From the NCBI RefSeq assembly GCF_003260195.1, contig NZ_QEIH01000003.1, positions 62,001-126,000 of the forward strand: a DNA stretch of 64,000 nt, written 5' to 3'. Below, one piece after another: positions 62,713-64,000 of the stretch. A program made the position numbers and the translations under genes. Within the stretch, counting starts at the first letter, position 1. Each line of letters begins with the position of its first letter. The notes under the pieces were generated by a model. That model saw nothing but the letters and a program-made list of their open reading frames with translations. It was not told the origin of the DNA and searched no databases. The stretch is from Lutibacter citreus. Lineage in GTDB: Bacteria; Bacteroidota; Bacteroidia; Flavobacteriales; Flavobacteriaceae.

Positions 62713-63327
62713 ATGAAAATAATTGGAATTGGTAAGAATTACGTTACTAAAAAAGAAGAAGCGGGTGTAAACAAAGATGGTTTTCAAATAATATTTACTA
62801 AACCAGAGTCTAGTTTGGTTACAGGCAATAAAGATGTTAAATATCCTTCATTCACAAATAATTTGGCTTATGAAGTAGAACTAGTTGTGAAAATTGGGAA
62901 AACAGGAAAGGATATTTTAGAAGGAGAAGCAGTTTCATATATTTCAGAAATAGGAGTTGGTATTGATTATACAGCAAAAGATGTGCTTACTGCTTGCAGA
63001 AATGTAAAGGGACCTTGGGATTTAGCTAAAGGTTTTGATGGTGCAGCGCCAATGTCTTCTTTTAAACCAATTTCAGGTTTTTCAGATGTAGATAATATTA
63101 ATTTCGACTTAAAAATAAATGGTAAACAAATTCAAGTTGGAAATACTTCTCTTATGATTTATAATTTTGCAGAAATTATTTCTAATGTTTCTAAATATAT
63201 GACTCTTGAGCCTGGAGACCTTATTTTTACAGGAACTCCAGCTGAGGGAGCAGGAGAGATATTTAAGGGAGATAGGTTGCAAGGTTCAATAGAAGGTGAA
63301 TTGTTGTTAGATTTTAAAATGGTTTAA
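62713..63327 (+). CDS. Fumarylacetoacetate hydrolase family protein
   Basis: The 204-residue protein starts MKIIGIGKNYVTKKEEAGVN and has the metal-site segment YEVELVVKIG, the conserved GVGIDYTAKDV and late motif LEPGDLIFTGTPAEGAG. These match the FAH/YcgM family, whose members act on fumarylpyruvate, oxaloacetate (decarboxylation) or acylpyruvates. The substrate cannot be set. The gene is divergent from tpx and followed by a terminator. Confidence 0.9.
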   Translation: MKIIGIGKNYVTKKEEAGVNKDGFQIIFTKPESSLVTGNKDVKYPSFTNNLAYEVELVVKIGKTGKDILEGEAVSYISEIGVGIDYTAKDVLTACRNVKGPWDLAKGFDGAAPMSSFKPISGFSDVDNINFDLKINGKQIQVGNTSLMIYNFAEIISNVSKYMTLEPGDLIFTGTPAEGAGEIFKGDRLQGSIEGELLLDFKMV

Positions 63328-63353
63328 TTAAGTTACTTTTAATAAATTAAAGG

Positions 63354-63393
63354 GACAGGAAACAATTTCAATTGAAGTTGTTTCCTGTTTCTT
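63354..63393 (+). terminator. Hairpin terminator after the FAH-family gene
   Basis: ACAGGAAACAA pairs with TTGTTTCCTGT, and inner TTCAA with TTGAA, then a short T-rich tail. It separates the gene from the MATE transporter gene. Confidence 0.75.
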
Positions 63394-63417
63394 TGTAACT
63401 AAATTCTTGTATCTTCG
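63393..63417 (+). promoter_or_regulatory. Possible promoter of the MATE gene
   Basis: TTG (63393-63395) and TATCTTCG (63410-63417), one base away from TAnnTTTG, lie with a 14-base spacer, shorter than usual. The TTG start is 19 bases downstream. Confidence 0.35.
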
Positions 63418-63436
63418 CACTCCAAAATAATTAACC

Positions 63437-64000
63437 TTGAATTTTAAAAAATATACATCAGAGTTTAAAAACAATATAAAATTGGCCACTCCAATTATGA
63501 TGGGGTCTTTGGGCCATTTAATGGTTGGGCTTATTGATGATATTATGGTTGGAAGATTAGGTCCTATTCAATTGGCAGCAACTTCTCTTGGTAATAGTTT
63601 GTTTTTTATTTCGCTTTCAGTAGGATTGGGATTTTCATTTGCAATTACTCCTTTAATTGCTGAATCTGATGGTGAAAATGATAAAGAAAAAGGGCGCAGT
63701 ATTTTTCAACATGGAATAATACTTTCAACAATTTTAGGAATAACAATGTTTGCAGTGTTGTTTTTTATGAAACCAATATTGTATTATTTGGATCAGCCAG
63801 AAGAAGTAGTTGCTTTAGCAATTCCTTATTATGAAATTGTAGCATTTTCAATGATTCCTTTAATGATATTTCAAGGGTTTAAACAGTTTGCAGATGGTTT
63901 ATCTGAAACTAAATATTCTATGTGGGCTACTATATTATCTAATATTGTAAATGTTTTTTTAAACTTTATGTTAATATATGGATTGTGGATTTTTCCTCGC
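63437..64000 (+). CDS. MATE family efflux transporter, N-terminal part (TTG start)
   Basis: The frame from TTG 63437 runs to the right edge with 188 codons and no stop. It begins (M)NFKKYTSEFKNNIKLATPIM and continues MGSLGHLMVGLIDDIMVGRL, the usual first membrane segment of MatE proteins, then SLGNSLFFISLSVGLGFSFA. The first in-frame ATG is at codon 21, inside the first membrane segment, so the TTG is the likely start. MATE proteins export cationic drugs and dyes with a sodium or proton gradient. The C-terminal half lies outside the window. Confidence 0.9.
   Translation, partial: MNFKKYTSEFKNNIKLATPIMMGSLGHLMVGLIDDIMVGRLGPIQLAATSLGNSLFFISLSVGLGFSFAITPLIAESDGENDKEKGRSIFQHGIILSTILGITMFAVLFFMKPILYYLDQPEEVVALAIPYYEIVAFSMIPLMIFQGFKQFADGLSETKYSMWATILSNIVNVFLNFMLIYGLWIFPR

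Overview
The window looks like chromosomal DNA of a marine or sediment-type Flavobacteriaceae bacterium (Bacteroidota). The evidence is the very low GC content, the TAnnTTTG-type -7 boxes upstream of many genes, the near absence of Shine-Dalgarno sequences, and family markers of this group: a giant extracellular PKD/Ig-like repeat protein, DUF4369/TlpA-like proteins, a BatA-domain protein, DUF6702, paired CarboxypepD_reg-like proteins and the FtsK-LolA-LptF/G-RibBA gene order. No tRNA, rRNA, CRISPR array, IS element or prophage was seen.

Region 1 (1-25047, minus strand) is one uninterrupted reading frame of at least 8,349 codons. It starts at 25047 and runs off the left edge. It encodes an exported giant repeat protein of the SprB/gliding-associated adhesin type. 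From N to C terminus it has a signal peptide, about 900 residues of mixed Ig/PKD-like domains, about 28 tandem units of about 92 residues, seven periods of an approximately 805-bp three-domain super-repeat, four periods of an approximately 762-bp super-repeat (two of which are nearly identical), and a further mixed section. The C-terminus, where a type IX secretion sorting domain would be expected, lies outside the window. A CGHC thioredoxin-like lipid- or periplasm-facing protein is encoded just upstream on the same strand.

Region 2 (27-33 kb) holds small housekeeping genes: a hotdog thioesterase, a CBU_0592-type membrane protein, small conserved proteins, two possible micro-ORFs, a divergent oxyR/dps oxidative-stress pair with a good promoter and palindromes between them, and a minus-strand group of acyltransferase, Nudix hydrolase and TRIC-type channel.

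Region 3 (33-40 kb) is a conserved envelope locus of unknown function: RDD protein (minus) divergent from SpoIIM-like, multi-pass membrane, DUF4129, DUF4350, MoxR ATPase and DUF58 genes (plus). A REP-like inverted repeat sits between moxR and DUF58.

Region 4 (40-50 kb) carries an SDR oxidoreductase, a polyphosphate-glucokinase-like ROK protein, a carboxylesterase, a LolD-MTAN-BatA-dihydroorotase-like-DUF4870 gene run, and sucC. The dihydroorotase homologue lacks the metal-binding histidines and is probably non-catalytic.

Region 5 (50-64 kb) contains an M1 aminopeptidase with a DUF6702 protein and two CarboxypepD_reg-like paralogues, peptidase E, then the minus-strand run tpx-dgkA-ftsK-lolA-lptF/G-ribBA-DUF4369 lipoprotein. 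The GTP cyclohydrolase II half of RibBA has lost its zinc and catalytic residues. The window closes with a fumarylacetoacetase-family gene and the start of a MATE transporter with a TTG start.
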